This document shows, piece by piece, positions 1 through 8,835 of a DNA stretch of 45,052 bases. This DNA is from Chloroflexota bacterium (GTDB lineage Bacteria > Chloroflexota > Anaerolineae > Anaerolineales > Villigracilaceae). Every line of letters begins with the position of its first letter. The stretch's first letter is position 1. The notes below the pieces were generated by a model. The model was not told the DNA's origin. It was given only the letters and a program-made list of their open reading frames with translations, and made no database searches. The position numbers and the translations under genes were made by a program. The DNA lies in assembly GCA_016234535.1 (NCBI GenBank), contig JACRBH010000173.1, positions 1 through 45,052 of the forward strand, written 5' to 3'.

Positions 1-116
1 GCCCCTTCTTTATCTCCGCGTCCCATATAGCGGCCTGCCAGCATGGCTGCGGCTTCGGTGACACGCGCCAATTCAAGCGCGAGGTTTCGAGTAGGTGTTG
101 CGCCAAGAACTGCCAT
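1..116 (-). CDS. glpX: Class II fructose-1,6-bisphosphatase (GlpX), N-terminal part only
   Basis: Only the first 38 codons are in the window; the gene runs off the left edge. The visible residues ([16 protein letters not shown], then a Gly-Arg-Gly-Asp-Lys stretch) match the N-terminus of GlpX enzymes, which dephosphorylate fructose 1,6-bisphosphate with divalent metal, and closely parallel the two complete glpX genes further right. It follows cdsA by 15 bases on the same strand and may be cotranscribed with it. The metal-binding residues lie beyond the edge, so activity cannot be judged. This is the third GlpX paralog of the window. Confidence 0.85.
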   Translation of the reverse strand, partial: MAVLGATPTRNLALELARVTEAAAMLAGRYMGRGDKEG

Positions 117-131
117 TTCAGCCTCCAAAGA

Positions 132-944
132 TTACAGGATGAAGAACACGAGAAAATAATAACCTATGACTCCGCCCCATAACCACGAGTCCACGCGGTC
201 GAAGAAACCGCCGTGACCGGGAATAATGTCGCTTGAATCTTTGATGCCGGATTGCCGCTTGAACATGCTCTCACCGAGGTCGCCCAATGGCGGAAGCGCG
301 CCCATGATGAATCCAAGCAGTGCGCCTTGCAATATGGTGATATTCCCTGAAAAATTTCCGAATGTGGAATAAGCATACACAAGGAAGGCACCGCCGATCA
401 TGCCTGTGAATACACTGGCGGCATATCCTTCCCAGCTTTTCTTTGGGCTGAGGCGCGGAGCCATCTTGTGTTTGCCATACGCCCTGCCAATGGAATATGC
501 GCCAGAATCCGCAAGCCAGACGGATGGCAATACAATCATGAACCACCAGCCGCCATCGGGCAGGTTGCGAATGTCCAATAGATATGCGCCGATCCAGCCG
601 AGGTAAACCAGCCCGGCAACAGTGAGGGAAAAATCAAGCGCGGCCTGGTCTCGGCCGCGCTCATATGCGATAAGATGCCATGCCAATGCAACCAGAATGG
701 TTGCCGCAAAGACAGGCATGACGTATTGCGGAAAGAACATGCGCGCAAGAATGATAAAAGCCACACCGCCAGTAGTGATGTGGCTTTGAGGCTCAAACTT
801 CACGGCACGAAACAATTGCACGTATTCCAAAGTTGCGCCAAGAAGGAAAATGGCCATCAGCGAAAAATAAAATATGCCGCCAACAAGAATGGCAGGCATA
901 CCTACTAGCGCTAAAGCGAGCGTAGTAATGAGCCTTCTACGCAT
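132..944 (-). CDS. cdsA: Phosphatidate cytidylyltransferase
   Basis: About 270 residues, hydrophobic, with several predicted membrane segments. The C-terminal part carries the CdsA signature: a Lys-Arg pair, then KDSSDIIPGHGGFFDRVDS. The enzyme makes CDP-diacylglycerol from phosphatidic acid and CTP in the membrane, the branch point of phospholipid synthesis. An upstream in-frame Met at 1037 would add 31 residues inside uppS; I prefer the ATG at 944, which overlaps the uppS stop by 8 bases (ATGCGTAG) and leaves a normal hydrophobic N-terminus. The order uppS-cdsA is the common bacterial one, here at the end of the rpsB-tsf-pyrH-frr block. Confidence 0.93.
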   Translation of the reverse strand: MRRRLITTLALALVGMPAILVGGIFYFSLMAIFLLGATLEYVQLFRAVKFEPQSHITTGGVAFIILARMFFPQYVMPVFAATILVALAWHLIAYERGRDQAALDFSLTVAGLVYLGWIGAYLLDIRNLPDGGWWFMIVLPSVWLADSGAYSIGRAYGKHKMAPRLSPKKSWEGYAASVFTGMIGGAFLVYAYSTFGNFSGNITILQGALLGFIMGALPPLGDLGESMFKRQSGIKDSSDIIPGHGGFFDRVDSWLWGGVIGYYFLVFFIL

Positions 945-1683
945 TTGACTCCTGAAGTTCCCCCGAGGATACTTTCCCATAACGCCTGTCACGCTGGGCA
1001 AAAGACTCCAACGCGTGACGATATTCTTCCTTGTCAAAATCGGGCCAGTAGGTTGGCGTGATATACCACTCGGAATAAGCAGCCTGCCAGATGAGGAAAT
1101 TGCTCACCCGCAGTTCACCCGATGTGCGGATAATAAGATCAGGGTCGGGCACGCCCGCAGTGTATAAATACTGACTGACCAATTCATCCGTCACCTTTTC
1201 AGGAGGAACTCCATCTTTCATCATGCGCTGGATGGCCTGTACGATTTCATCTCGACCGCCATAATTGAAGGCGATGTTCAGGATCAAGCGGTCGTTGTTT
1301 TTTGTAACCTCTATGGCTTCATGTACCTTCTGTTGAAGAGTTGGTGAAAGCCTTTCAAGGCGTCCGATATGACGTAACTGTACGCCTTCCTTATGCAGTT
1401 CATTGAGTTCCCGGTCAATGACATCTTCAAGAATATACATCAACCCTTTTACTTCCTCAGGCGGACGTCCCCAGTTTTCAGTGGAAAAGGCATAAATGGT
1501 CAGGTATTTGATGCCAAACTCCACAGTTGAGCGGATCGTGCGGCGCAGGTTTTCCGTCCCCGCCTTGTGCCCCGCCAAACGTGGAAGCCCGCGCTGAAGC
1601 GCCCAGCGTCCGTTACCATCCATGATCATGGCAACGTGCTGGGGAATTTTTTCAAGAGGAATTGCAGAGGGGGTTTCAGCCAT
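937..1683 (-). CDS. uppS: Isoprenyl transferase (undecaprenyl diphosphate synthase family)
   Basis: 248 residues, the usual family length. It has the cis-prenyltransferase hallmarks: MIMDGNGRWA near the N-terminus with the catalytic Asp and the Gly-Asn-Gly-Arg phosphate-binding run, the FSTENW motif in the middle, and the C-terminal RTSGELRVSNFLIWQ plus a Tyr-Ser-Glu. The enzyme extends farnesyl diphosphate with isopentenyl units to make the C55 lipid carrier for wall glycans. It lies 52 bases after frr and overlaps cdsA by 8 bases, which suggests translational coupling with cdsA. Its need for isopentenyl diphosphate is relevant to the two mevalonate-decarboxylase-like small ORFs elsewhere in the window. 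Confidence 0.95.
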   Translation of the reverse strand: MAETPSAIPLEKIPQHVAMIMDGNGRWALQRGLPRLAGHKAGTENLRRTIRSTVEFGIKYLTIYAFSTENWGRPPEEVKGLMYILEDVIDRELNELHKEGVQLRHIGRLERLSPTLQQKVHEAIEVTKNNDRLILNIAFNYGGRDEIVQAIQRMMKDGVPPEKVTDELVSQYLYTAGVPDPDLIIRTSGELRVSNFLIWQAAYSEWYITPTYWPDFDKEEYRHALESFAQRDRRYGKVSSGELQESNA

Positions 1684-1735
1684 GTGTTAACTACTCTTTT
1701 GAATGCCTTTCATGGCATCTCGAAAGAAAATGTAA

Positions 1736-2305
1736 CTACACTTCCATGATTTCTATTTCTTTGTTGTAGCCGTGTTTTCCAATATCTTCAATGAACTTAT
1801 CGGTCAGTTTCTGAAGGTCTTCTTCGCCGCGCTTGAGATCGTCTTCGGTGATCAATTTTTCCTTTTCATAGTCACGGAGGTCATTATGCAGGTCGCGGCG
1901 GATATTTCGCACCGCAACGCGGGCTTCTTCAAGTCGGTGATGCATTTGCTTCACCAGGTCACGGCGGCGTTCCTCGTCCAAGGGGGGCAAATTCAAATGG
2001 ATGGCCTTCCCGTCAGAATTGGGATTCAGCCCAAGGTTTGAGGCGCGGATCGCCTTTTCAATATCCTTGATGGATGCGGCATCGAACGGTTTGATCATCA
2101 GCGAGCGGGGTTCGGGAACGCTGATCGTTGCAAGCTGTAGTAAATGGGTCGGCGTACCATAATATTCCACGGGAAGTCTTTCCACCAGCGCGGGGCTGGC
2201 GCGGCCTGTCCGAATGCCGGCCAGATCATCCGAAAGGGATTGGATCGCGCCGCGCATACGGGATTCAGCATCTTTCAAAAGATCTTTAATTTCATCGGTG
2301 CTCAC
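1736..2305 (-). CDS. frr: Ribosome recycling factor
   Basis: 189 residues, typical length. It shows the family pattern from end to end: the N-terminal helix with SRMRGAIQSLSDDLAGIRTG, the central YGTPTHLLQLATISVPEPR, and the Lys/Arg-rich RRDLVKQMHHRLEEARVAVR segment. It splits post-termination ribosomes together with EF-G. The start is GTG at 2305, chosen because a perfect AGGAGG sits seven bases upstream and the family begins close to this point. It precedes uppS and follows pyrH after a 188-base gap, so it may have its own promoter as well as read-through. Confidence 0.96.
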   Translation of the reverse strand: MSTDEIKDLLKDAESRMRGAIQSLSDDLAGIRTGRASPALVERLPVEYYGTPTHLLQLATISVPEPRSLMIKPFDAASIKDIEKAIRASNLGLNPNSDGKAIHLNLPPLDEERRRDLVKQMHHRLEEARVAVRNIRRDLHNDLRDYEKEKLITEDDLKRGEEDLQKLTDKFIEDIGKHGYNKEIEIMEV

Positions 2306-2422
2306 TGTCTTCCTCCTAAAAATGATTACCGCACAAGGATACCTTAAAACAAGAATTTGTGCTATGGGAGCGCAAATAAGCGATAGAAAATGTAAAAAAT
2401 TGAGAGACTCTCAGGTAACAAA

Positions 2423-2464
2423 CTTTCCCCTTTCTGTCTTTTTATGGAAGAAGAAAGAGGAAAG
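2423..2464 (-). terminator. Hairpin after pyrH, possible terminator
   Basis: A 13-base inverted repeat with one mismatch (2423-2435 against 2452-2464) lies 30 bases after the pyrH stop. Reading the minus strand it is followed by TTTGTTACC, only a weak T run. A perfect GAGAGACTCTC palindrome lies next to it at 2402-2412. It may end or thin out transcription between pyrH and frr, or act as a processing site. Confidence 0.4.
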
Positions 2465-2493
2465 GTAAGTTGTTATCAGGATGCTGCTGAAAA

Positions 2494-3210
<717 letters not shown>

Positions 3211-3242
3211 TTATGCCTCCAAATTAGTTTTATGCCATTTAT

Positions 3243-3270
3243 AAAAAAAGCCAACCCAAGGGCTGGCTTT
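3243..3270 (-). terminator. Rho-independent terminator after tsf
   Basis: On the minus strand a GC-rich stem (AAAGCCAGCC against GGTTGGCTTT, four-base loop) is followed by a run of seven T. It begins 12 bases after the tsf stop and just ahead of pyrH, so it should end rpsB-tsf transcripts. Confidence 0.85.
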
Positions 3271-3281
3271 AAACTAAATTC

Positions 3282-3884
3282 TCAACTCGTGCTTTCACCC
3301 AGTTCCCAACGCTGGAAACGGCGCACGATCACGCTCTCGCCAATGGCTGCAACATTCTGCAGGATGAGCTTCTCGATTGTAAGTGATTCATCGCGGATGT
3401 AGGTCTGGCGCAAAAGGCAGACTTCATCCTTGAATTTCTCGACACGGCCTTCGACGATCTTCGTCATCACGTTCTCGGGCTTGCCTTCTTCGATGGCGCG
3501 CGCGCGCGCGATCTCTTTTTCATGTTCGAGTTCGGCTGCGGGAATTTCATCGGCAGTGATGTATTTGGGGGCGCTGGCCGCGATCTGCAAAGCGATCTCG
3601 TGCGCCAGGTTACGGAACTGTTCAGCGCGGGCCACGAAATCCGTCTCGCAGTTCACTTCCACCATCACGCCAACGCGTCCGCCGCCGTGGGAGTACATTT
3701 CCACTACACCATTGGAGGCGACACGGTCCGCGCGCTTGGCGGCTGTTGCCATGCCTTTTTCACGCAGCCAATCAACAGCCTTTTGATAATCTCCATCGGC
3801 TTCCTGCAAGGCTTTGCGGCAGTCCAACATGGGAGCGTTGGTTGCGGCGCGCAATTCCTTGATCATCTGTGTTGTTATTTCCAT
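3282..3884 (-). CDS. tsf: Elongation factor Ts
   Basis: 200 residues, the short form of EF-Ts, lacking the longer repeat region of the enterobacterial protein. The N-terminal UBA-like domain (MIKELRAATNAPMLDCRKAL) and the TDFVARAEQF motif, which contacts EF-Tu, are clear. It exchanges GDP for GTP on EF-Tu during translation. It follows rpsB by 35 bases, the usual pair, and ends at a strong terminator. Confidence 0.96.
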   Translation of the reverse strand: MEITTQMIKELRAATNAPMLDCRKALQEADGDYQKAVDWLREKGMATAAKRADRVASNGVVEMYSHGGGRVGVMVEVNCETDFVARAEQFRNLAHEIALQIAASAPKYITADEIPAAELEHEKEIARARAIEEGKPENVMTKIVEGRVEKFKDEVCLLRQTYIRDESLTIEKLILQNVAAIGESVIVRRFQRWELGESTS

Positions 3885-3919
3885 TTCACTATCCTTAACC
3901 TTTTTATTGATTAGTCGTA

Positions 3920-4834
3920 TTACGCGGCTGCATCAGCAGCGGGATCTTCGGTCTTTGCGGCAGGCTCTTCACTTGCAACAGGGGCATCTTCCACCTTGCG
4001 GCTGACATTCAACTTCGCCAGAGTGGATTCACCGAGCAGGATATCTTCATTCTCATCCTGGTCGGTTTCAACAACAGGCTTGCGGGGACCGCGGGTCTTG
4101 GGCTTGGCCTCAGACTTGGTCTCATCAGCCTGTTCAGATTCATCTTCCTTGCGCATCGCCTTGCCTTCAAGCACAGCATCCGCAACCTTGGCAACGAGTA
4201 ATTTAATGGCGCGGATGGCGTCATCATTGGAAGGGATCACATAATCAACATTCTGGGGATTGCAGTTGGTATCAACCAGGGCAACGATCGGGATCTTGAG
4301 CAGGTTGGCTTCTTTTACAGCGGCTTCTTCGCGGCCCACGTCGATGATGAAGAGCATATCGGGGCGGCGCTTCATGATGCGTGAACCTGACAGGCGGGTT
4401 GACAGGCGGGTAATGTCACGTTGAATGAGCAAACCTTCCTTCTTGGTGAGGCGGTTGATCTCTTCAGTGTCACGCAGCTTCTCAAGGCGTTCCAATTCCT
4501 GGATGCGCTTGTACATGGTTGCCCAGTTTGTGAGCATACCACCCATCCAACGTTCAGTGACGTACGGCATACCGCAGCGGGCAGCCTCTTCAGCCACAGT
4601 CTCCTGAGCCTGACGTTTGGTGCCAACGAACAGGATTGTACCGCCATTTGCGACAGTATCACGAATGGTGTTATAGCCCTGGTTCAACAACTTGACAGTC
4701 TGTTGCAGGTCAATGATATGAATACCGTTACGCTCTGTGAAGATGTACGGTTTCATACGGGGATCCCACTTGTTGGTGCGATGTCCAAAGTGGACGCCGC
4801 TCTCAAGCAGGGCTTTCATGGAAATGACAGCCAT
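3920..4834 (-). CDS. rpsB: 30S ribosomal protein S2 with long acidic tail
   Basis: 304 residues. Residues 1 to about 225 are standard S2: ALLESGVHFGHRTNKWDP at the start, the RNGIHIIDLQQT segment, ERWMGGMLTN and the VDTNCNPQNVDYVIPSNDDA block. The remaining 75-80 residues are a Glu/Asp/Ala/Lys/Pro-rich, probably disordered tail that S2 of about 230-260 residues lacks. S2 joins the small subunit late and is needed for S1 binding. It is the first gene of the rpsB-tsf unit and has its own promoter about 160 bases upstream. Confidence 0.95.
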   Translation of the reverse strand: MAVISMKALLESGVHFGHRTNKWDPRMKPYIFTERNGIHIIDLQQTVKLLNQGYNTIRDTVANGGTILFVGTKRQAQETVAEEAARCGMPYVTERWMGGMLTNWATMYKRIQELERLEKLRDTEEINRLTKKEGLLIQRDITRLSTRLSGSRIMKRRPDMLFIIDVGREEAAVKEANLLKIPIVALVDTNCNPQNVDYVIPSNDDAIRAIKLLVAKVADAVLEGKAMRKEDESEQADETKSEAKPKTRGPRKPVVETDQDENEDILLGESTLAKLNVSRKVEDAPVASEEPAAKTEDPAADAAA

Positions 4835-4990
4835 TTAATACTCCTTAACTTGTGCCGTTCTCCAACGCGCAATTCAACGATTGGCGCGGAACGGAATGAG
4901 TTTAGCGGGGATATGATCTTTCAACCTAACCCGCTCAAGGACGCTTATTGCCCGTCCCAGGCAAGATGTGCTTTTTTTCAAAGCGGCGGG

Positions 4991-4996
4991 ATTATA
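4991..4996 (-). promoter_or_regulatory. Extended -10 promoter of rpsB
   Basis: On the minus strand the sequence reads TGTGGTATAAT: a perfect TATAAT preceded by TGG, the extended -10 form. No good -35 is seen. Transcription would start near 4985 and leave a leader of about 150 bases before rpsB, long enough for feedback by S2, although I recognise no known leader structure in it. Confidence 0.65.
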
Positions 4997-5054
4997 CCAC
5001 AGGATTTTTTGACATAAAATTCGCCGCTTCCTTTCCGACCCGCAAACTGGTTGC

Positions 5055-5091
5055 AAAAACAAAAGTCAGCCTCGTACGTGAAGCTGACTTT
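5055..5091 (-). terminator. Rho-independent terminator of dnaA
   Basis: Perfect 9-base inverted repeat (5062-5070 against 5083-5091, AAAGTCAGC and GCTGACTTT) with a 12-base loop. Read on the minus strand it is followed by TTGTTTTTG. It lies 40 bases after the dnaA stop and separates dnaA from the rpsB promoter. Confidence 0.8.
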
Positions 5092-5130
5092 GCTTTCCAA
5101 AATTATAGTAAGTTCCTGTTTTTTTTCTTT

Positions 5131-6483
5131 TTATACCGCAACGGCCTGATCGTACAATTGATGCCTGAGAAAATCAATATCCTTTTGCACACGGCCATCG
5201 CCGCTTCTAATCTGTTCTTTTATCTTTTCTATGGCAGACATAACCGTTGAATGATCCCGCCCGCCCAACACTTCACCAATTTGAGGAAAAGAGATCTTGG
5301 CTTCTTCGCGCAGCAAATACATTGCGATCTGGCGTGGATGAGCCACATCTTTAGTGCGGTCGCGGCCCAAAAGTTTTTCGACTGTAAGATTAAACTTGCG
5401 GGCAACAAGGTCTACCACACGGGCAGGTTCCACATCTCCGCGCATCGGCAAAAGATCGGACAAGGCCACTTCCACGAGGCTGGGCGTAAGAGCGGAGCCG
5501 CTTAAATCTGCAAAGGCAATGATACGGTTCAACGCGCCTTCCAATTCGCGGATATTGGACTGCACTTGTTTGGCAACGCTTTCAAGTATCTCATCCGAAA
5601 TATGACGGCCTGTCCGCTCGGCTTTCGAGCGCAGGATTGCGAGGCGGGTTTCAAAGTCAGGCGCTTGAATATCGGCAGTCAACCCCCACTCGAAGCGGGA
5701 GCGCAGGCGTTCTTCCAGTGTGACCAAAGACTTGGGCGGTCGGTCTGATGAAACGATGATCTGCTTGTCCTGTCCATGCAGGGTGTTAAATGTATGGAAA
5801 AACTCCTCCTGCGTGGATTCCTTCCCTGCAATGAATTGAATATCGTCCACCAACAAGACATCAGCAGAGCGATATTTTTCACGGAAGGCTTGCGTGGTGT
5901 GGGTGCGAATGGCGCTGATCATGTCATTCGTGAATTCCTCGGAGGAAACATATAAAACGTTCAAGCCATCGGCGTAACAGGCGTTTCCAATGGCATGTAA
6001 TAGATGGGTCTTGCCGAGTCCTACGCCGCCATACAGGAAAAGCGGATTGTAGGCTCGGGCTGGTTTCTCTGCCACAGCCTGACAGGCCGCATGGGCAAGG
6101 CGGTTTCCAGAGCCGACCACATAAGTGTCAAAGGTGTAACGCGGGTTGAGGTTGACGTGGCGGGGTTTTGGCTCGGGGGCGGTAATCTCAATTGGCGAGG
6201 CGGCAGGCTCCGGGTCGGTATGTGAATCGTTCTCGTCGGCTTGAGAAACAACGAAATTGACTGAAACATTCGAGTTCAGTATCCCTATCAATAAACGGCT
6301 GACAGTACTCGCAAGACGGCTTTCCAACCAGTCCCGCGCATAAGCATTGCGTACGCCAACGGTAATCATACCGTTATCGTACGCAATGGGATGCGTATCG
6401 CGCACCCAGGTATCATAAGAGGCGCGGGGCATTTCCATTTGAAGTTGTGCGAGTACAGAGTGCCAGGCCTGATCTGCGTTCAT
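5131..6483 (-). CDS. dnaA: Chromosomal replication initiator DnaA
   Basis: 450 residues with all four DnaA domains: an N-terminal helper-interaction domain (to about 90), a short linker, the AAA+ core with Walker A GGVGLGKTHLLHAI and Walker B VLLVDDIQFI, and the C-terminal DNA-binding domain with GGRDHSTVMSAIEKI. It opens the replication origin and acts as a transcription factor. It is transcribed away from a 684-base spacer, but no convincing DnaA boxes are visible there. Its position next to rpsB rather than dnaN is unlike the classic dnaA-dnaN layout. Confidence 0.96.
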   Translation of the reverse strand: MNADQAWHSVLAQLQMEMPRASYDTWVRDTHPIAYDNGMITVGVRNAYARDWLESRLASTVSRLLIGILNSNVSVNFVVSQADENDSHTDPEPAASPIEITAPEPKPRHVNLNPRYTFDTYVVGSGNRLAHAACQAVAEKPARAYNPLFLYGGVGLGKTHLLHAIGNACYADGLNVLYVSSEEFTNDMISAIRTHTTQAFREKYRSADVLLVDDIQFIAGKESTQEEFFHTFNTLHGQDKQIIVSSDRPPKSLVTLEERLRSRFEWGLTADIQAPDFETRLAILRSKAERTGRHISDEILESVAKQVQSNIRELEGALNRIIAFADLSGSALTPSLVEVALSDLLPMRGDVEPARVVDLVARKFNLTVEKLLGRDRTKDVAHPRQIAMYLLREEAKISFPQIGEVLGGRDHSTVMSAIEKIKEQIRSGDGRVQKDIDFLRHQLYDQAVAV

Positions 6484-6912
6484 AAAATTTCCTCGGTATG
6501 AATTATTGTAGGGTACATTGAATAACCCGCCTTTAGATAGCGGCTTGTGGAGTGATGGTATGTTATTTTTAAAAGTTTCTTACAGGAATTTGGATGCATG
6601 GGGCATACATCCGTTATATCAGCGTGAATACATTCTAGCAGATACTTTCAATTGATAACAGGCGCTAGACCTACGTTAGGTTAAAAAGATTTGTTTTTTT
6701 AAGGTTGGTCTACGTTAAAGAAACATCGCGCAGTCGTTGATAATCATGCTTTAGGATAGAACAGGCGTTTCAGCCAAACACAGTAACCAGCATCATCCGC
6801 CCCCCCATATATGGGCATGAACAGCCTTTTTGAAGCATGAAGCACATATCTACCTTAAAAAATCGCAAGGTTAAACATTTTCGATTCCCACCAAATGAGA
6901 CTCGAGTTCCTG

Positions 6913-6949
6913 TGATTCGTTTTGCAATGATTCATGATTCGTATGATTC
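6913..6949. repeat. Four direct TGATTC repeats upstream of hutH
   Basis: TGATTC occurs at 6913, 6928, 6935 and 6944, inside 37 bases. The block is about 125 bases upstream of the hutH -10 element. It could be a regulator array or a simple-sequence accident; no known operator is recognised. Confidence 0.45.
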
Positions 6950-7073
6950 AGGGTTTAATTGCGAAAGAAATCCATGCCGGAATAATTGTATCCTCTCCGT
7001 TTATTGATGGAATATCAATATCGCCGCCATGCTGTTTGATCATTCACGAATATAAAGCGCTCATGCTGTATGG

Positions 7074-7079
7074 TACACT
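7074..7079 (+). promoter_or_regulatory. Probable extended -10 promoter of hutH
   Basis: TATGGTACACT: a TACACT -10 preceded by TGG. No good -35 is visible. The same 15 bases (TATGGTACACTGCCA) recur exactly at 26285-26299 ahead of a small ORF. Transcription would begin near 7086, about 80 bases before hutH. Confidence 0.5.
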
Positions 7080-7167
7080 GCCAAATACAGGGAATGATCT
7101 TCGAAAAAGTTTAATTTGATGTTGAATCTCATTGAACAAACATCAAACACGGAAAAGGGAGCATTAG

Positions 7168-8739
7168 ATGACAAAAACAAGCGTAATTCAATTAGACGGA
7201 GCCAGCCTGACCTTTGATCAGGTGCAGGCGGTGGCATATGGTCAACCCAACGCGCCACAAGTGCAGATCGGAGCAGAAGCAGGCCAAAAGGTCGCAAGAG
7301 CCGCGAATGCGGTGCAGACTCTGCTCGAGCGCGGGACCATCGCCTATGGCATCACAACCGGCTTCGGCGCATTCAAGGACCGCATTATCCCGCCCGCTCA
7401 AGTGGAGCAACTTCAACGCAACATCCTCGTAAGCCATGCAGTTGGAGTTGGTGATGCATTTGATATTCCAACGACGCGCGCGATCATACTCATCCGCGCC
7501 AACACTCTTGCGCGTGGACATTCAGGCATTCGCGTCTCGACCCTGCAATTACTGGTTGACATGTTGAATGCGGGGATTCACCCCATCATCCCTGAGAAGG
7601 GCTCACTTGGCGCAAGCGGCGACCTCGCTCCGCTCGCGCATATGAGCCTGCCGATCATTGGCGAAGGGATTGTGGAATATCAAGGTGAAAAAATTTCGGG
7701 CGCGGAAGCATTCAAACGCGCCGGATTAAAACCGATCACACTTGCGGCGAAGGAGGGGTTGGCGTTGACAAATGGCACTTCAGTGATGACGGCGCTGGGC
7801 GTGCTGGAAACTTTGCGCGCCGAACGGTACAGTCAAACCGCCGACATTGCCGGGTGTTTAAGCCTCGAAGCGTTGAATGGAACCGACCTTGCGTTTGACG
7901 AGCGCATTCATAACCTGCGGCCGTTTCCACGTCAAAAAGAATGTGCAAGTAATCTGCGAAGTTTGTTGAAGGACAGTCAATTTACGCGCGAGCATGGTTC
8001 GCTCAATGTGCAGGATGCTTATACATTGCGTTGTATGCCGCAAGTGCATGGCGCTGTACGCGATGCGATCGCGTATGCGCGCTGGGTCTTTGAAATTGAA
8101 TTGAATGCCGTTACGGATAACCCTTTGATCTTTATCGATGATGCCACTGAGGAAATCTCCGTTCTATCGGGCGGAAATTTTCACGGTGAGCCGCTGGCAA
8201 TTGCGATGGACTACCTGGCGTTTTCTGTGAGTGAACTTGGCAACATCTCTGAGAGACGCATCATGCGCCTAACCGACGAATGCTCCAACACGCATACGCT
8301 CCCGGCATTTCTTACCCGTGAGGGCGGACTGAATTCAGGCTTCATGATCCTTCAATATACCGCCGCCGCATTGGTGACCGAAAACAAAGTGCTTTCACAT
8401 CCCGCCAGTGTGGATACGATTCCAACTTCGGCGAACGTGGAAGACCATGTCAGCATGGGAGTGACGGCTGGACTCAAGTTGCGGGATATTCTCAGCAACG
8501 TGGAGAGAATCCTTGCCATTGAGCTGATGTCTGCGGCGCAGGGAATTGATTTCCGCAAGCAGGTCATTGGAACGCAAGCCACCCTTGGAAAAGGTACTCG
8601 GGGCGTTTATTCTCTTCTCAGACAGCACATCCCTTTTATCGAAGCGGATAGGACCATGTCAGGATTTATCGAGGCTTCGCGTCAGTTGGTTGCTAATGGA
8701 GCGATTGTTCAAAGCGTGGAGCACGCTTTGGCATCTTGA
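7168..8739 (+). CDS. hutH: Histidine ammonia-lyase
   Basis: 523 residues. The internal Ala149-Ser150-Gly151 in GSLGASGDLAPL cyclises to the MIO electrophile of this lyase family, and the active-site Tyr is in YGITTGFG at about residue 60. Length and overall pattern fit histidine rather than phenylalanine ammonia-lyase, though substrate cannot be proven by eye. It converts histidine to urocanate and ammonia. It stands alone: no hutU, hutI or hutG is nearby and both neighbours are on the other strand. GGGAG lies upstream of the ATG. Confidence 0.93.
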   Translation: MTKTSVIQLDGASLTFDQVQAVAYGQPNAPQVQIGAEAGQKVARAANAVQTLLERGTIAYGITTGFGAFKDRIIPPAQVEQLQRNILVSHAVGVGDAFDIPTTRAIILIRANTLARGHSGIRVSTLQLLVDMLNAGIHPIIPEKGSLGASGDLAPLAHMSLPIIGEGIVEYQGEKISGAEAFKRAGLKPITLAAKEGLALTNGTSVMTALGVLETLRAERYSQTADIAGCLSLEALNGTDLAFDERIHNLRPFPRQKECASNLRSLLKDSQFTREHGSLNVQDAYTLRCMPQVHGAVRDAIAYARWVFEIELNAVTDNPLIFIDDATEEISVLSGGNFHGEPLAIAMDYLAFSVSELGNISERRIMRLTDECSNTHTLPAFLTREGGLNSGFMILQYTAAALVTENKVLSHPASVDTIPTSANVEDHVSMGVTAGLKLRDILSNVERILAIELMSAAQGIDFRKQVIGTQATLGKGTRGVYSLLRQHIPFIEADRTMSGFIEASRQLVANGAIVQSVEHALAS

Positions 8740-8781
8740 CGGCACAAGGTAAAAGCCAGGAATAAACAAAACTCCGAAAGA

Positions 8782-8835
8782 GTCCGCTGCTACCGGCGTG
8801 ATTCACGTTAGTGAATCGCCTTTCGTAAAGCGGAC
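8782..8835. terminator. Two-tier hairpin between hutH and rpe, likely bidirectional terminator
   Basis: An outer 7-base stem (GTCCGCT 8782-8788 with AGCGGAC 8829-8835) encloses an inner stem (8795-8806 with 8811-8820, one bulged base) around GTTA. It sits between convergent hutH and rpe and overlaps the last rpe codons. T runs on both sides are weak. Confidence 0.5.

Larger units (their letters stand above)
6484..7167. other. 684-base spacer between dnaA and hutH
   Basis: No gene is supported here. It must hold the dnaA promoter and the hutH promoter. Visible structure: two CTACGTTA words 40 bases apart (about 6672 and 6712) near an imperfect foldback, a run of seven C at about 6799, four TGATTC words between 6913 and 6949, and the hutH extended -10 at 7074. 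I searched by eye for TTATCCACA-type boxes and found none, so I do not call an origin. Confidence 0.6.

Noticed and set aside
945..1037. Longer start for cdsA
   Set aside because: The extra 31 residues overlap uppS and are not hydrophobic or conserved; the start at 944 gives the normal length.
4835..4990. Riboswitch or known leader RNA before rpsB
   Set aside because: The leader is long but I could not recognise any known riboswitch core or S2-binding structure by eye.
4421..5017. Open frame of 198 codons opposite rpsB
   Set aside because: Antisense shadow of rpsB and its leader; no domain recognised.
6484..7167. Replication origin next to dnaA
   Set aside because: The spacer is long and lies beside dnaA, but I found no TTATCCACA-like boxes on either strand and no cluster of near matches, so an origin is not supported.
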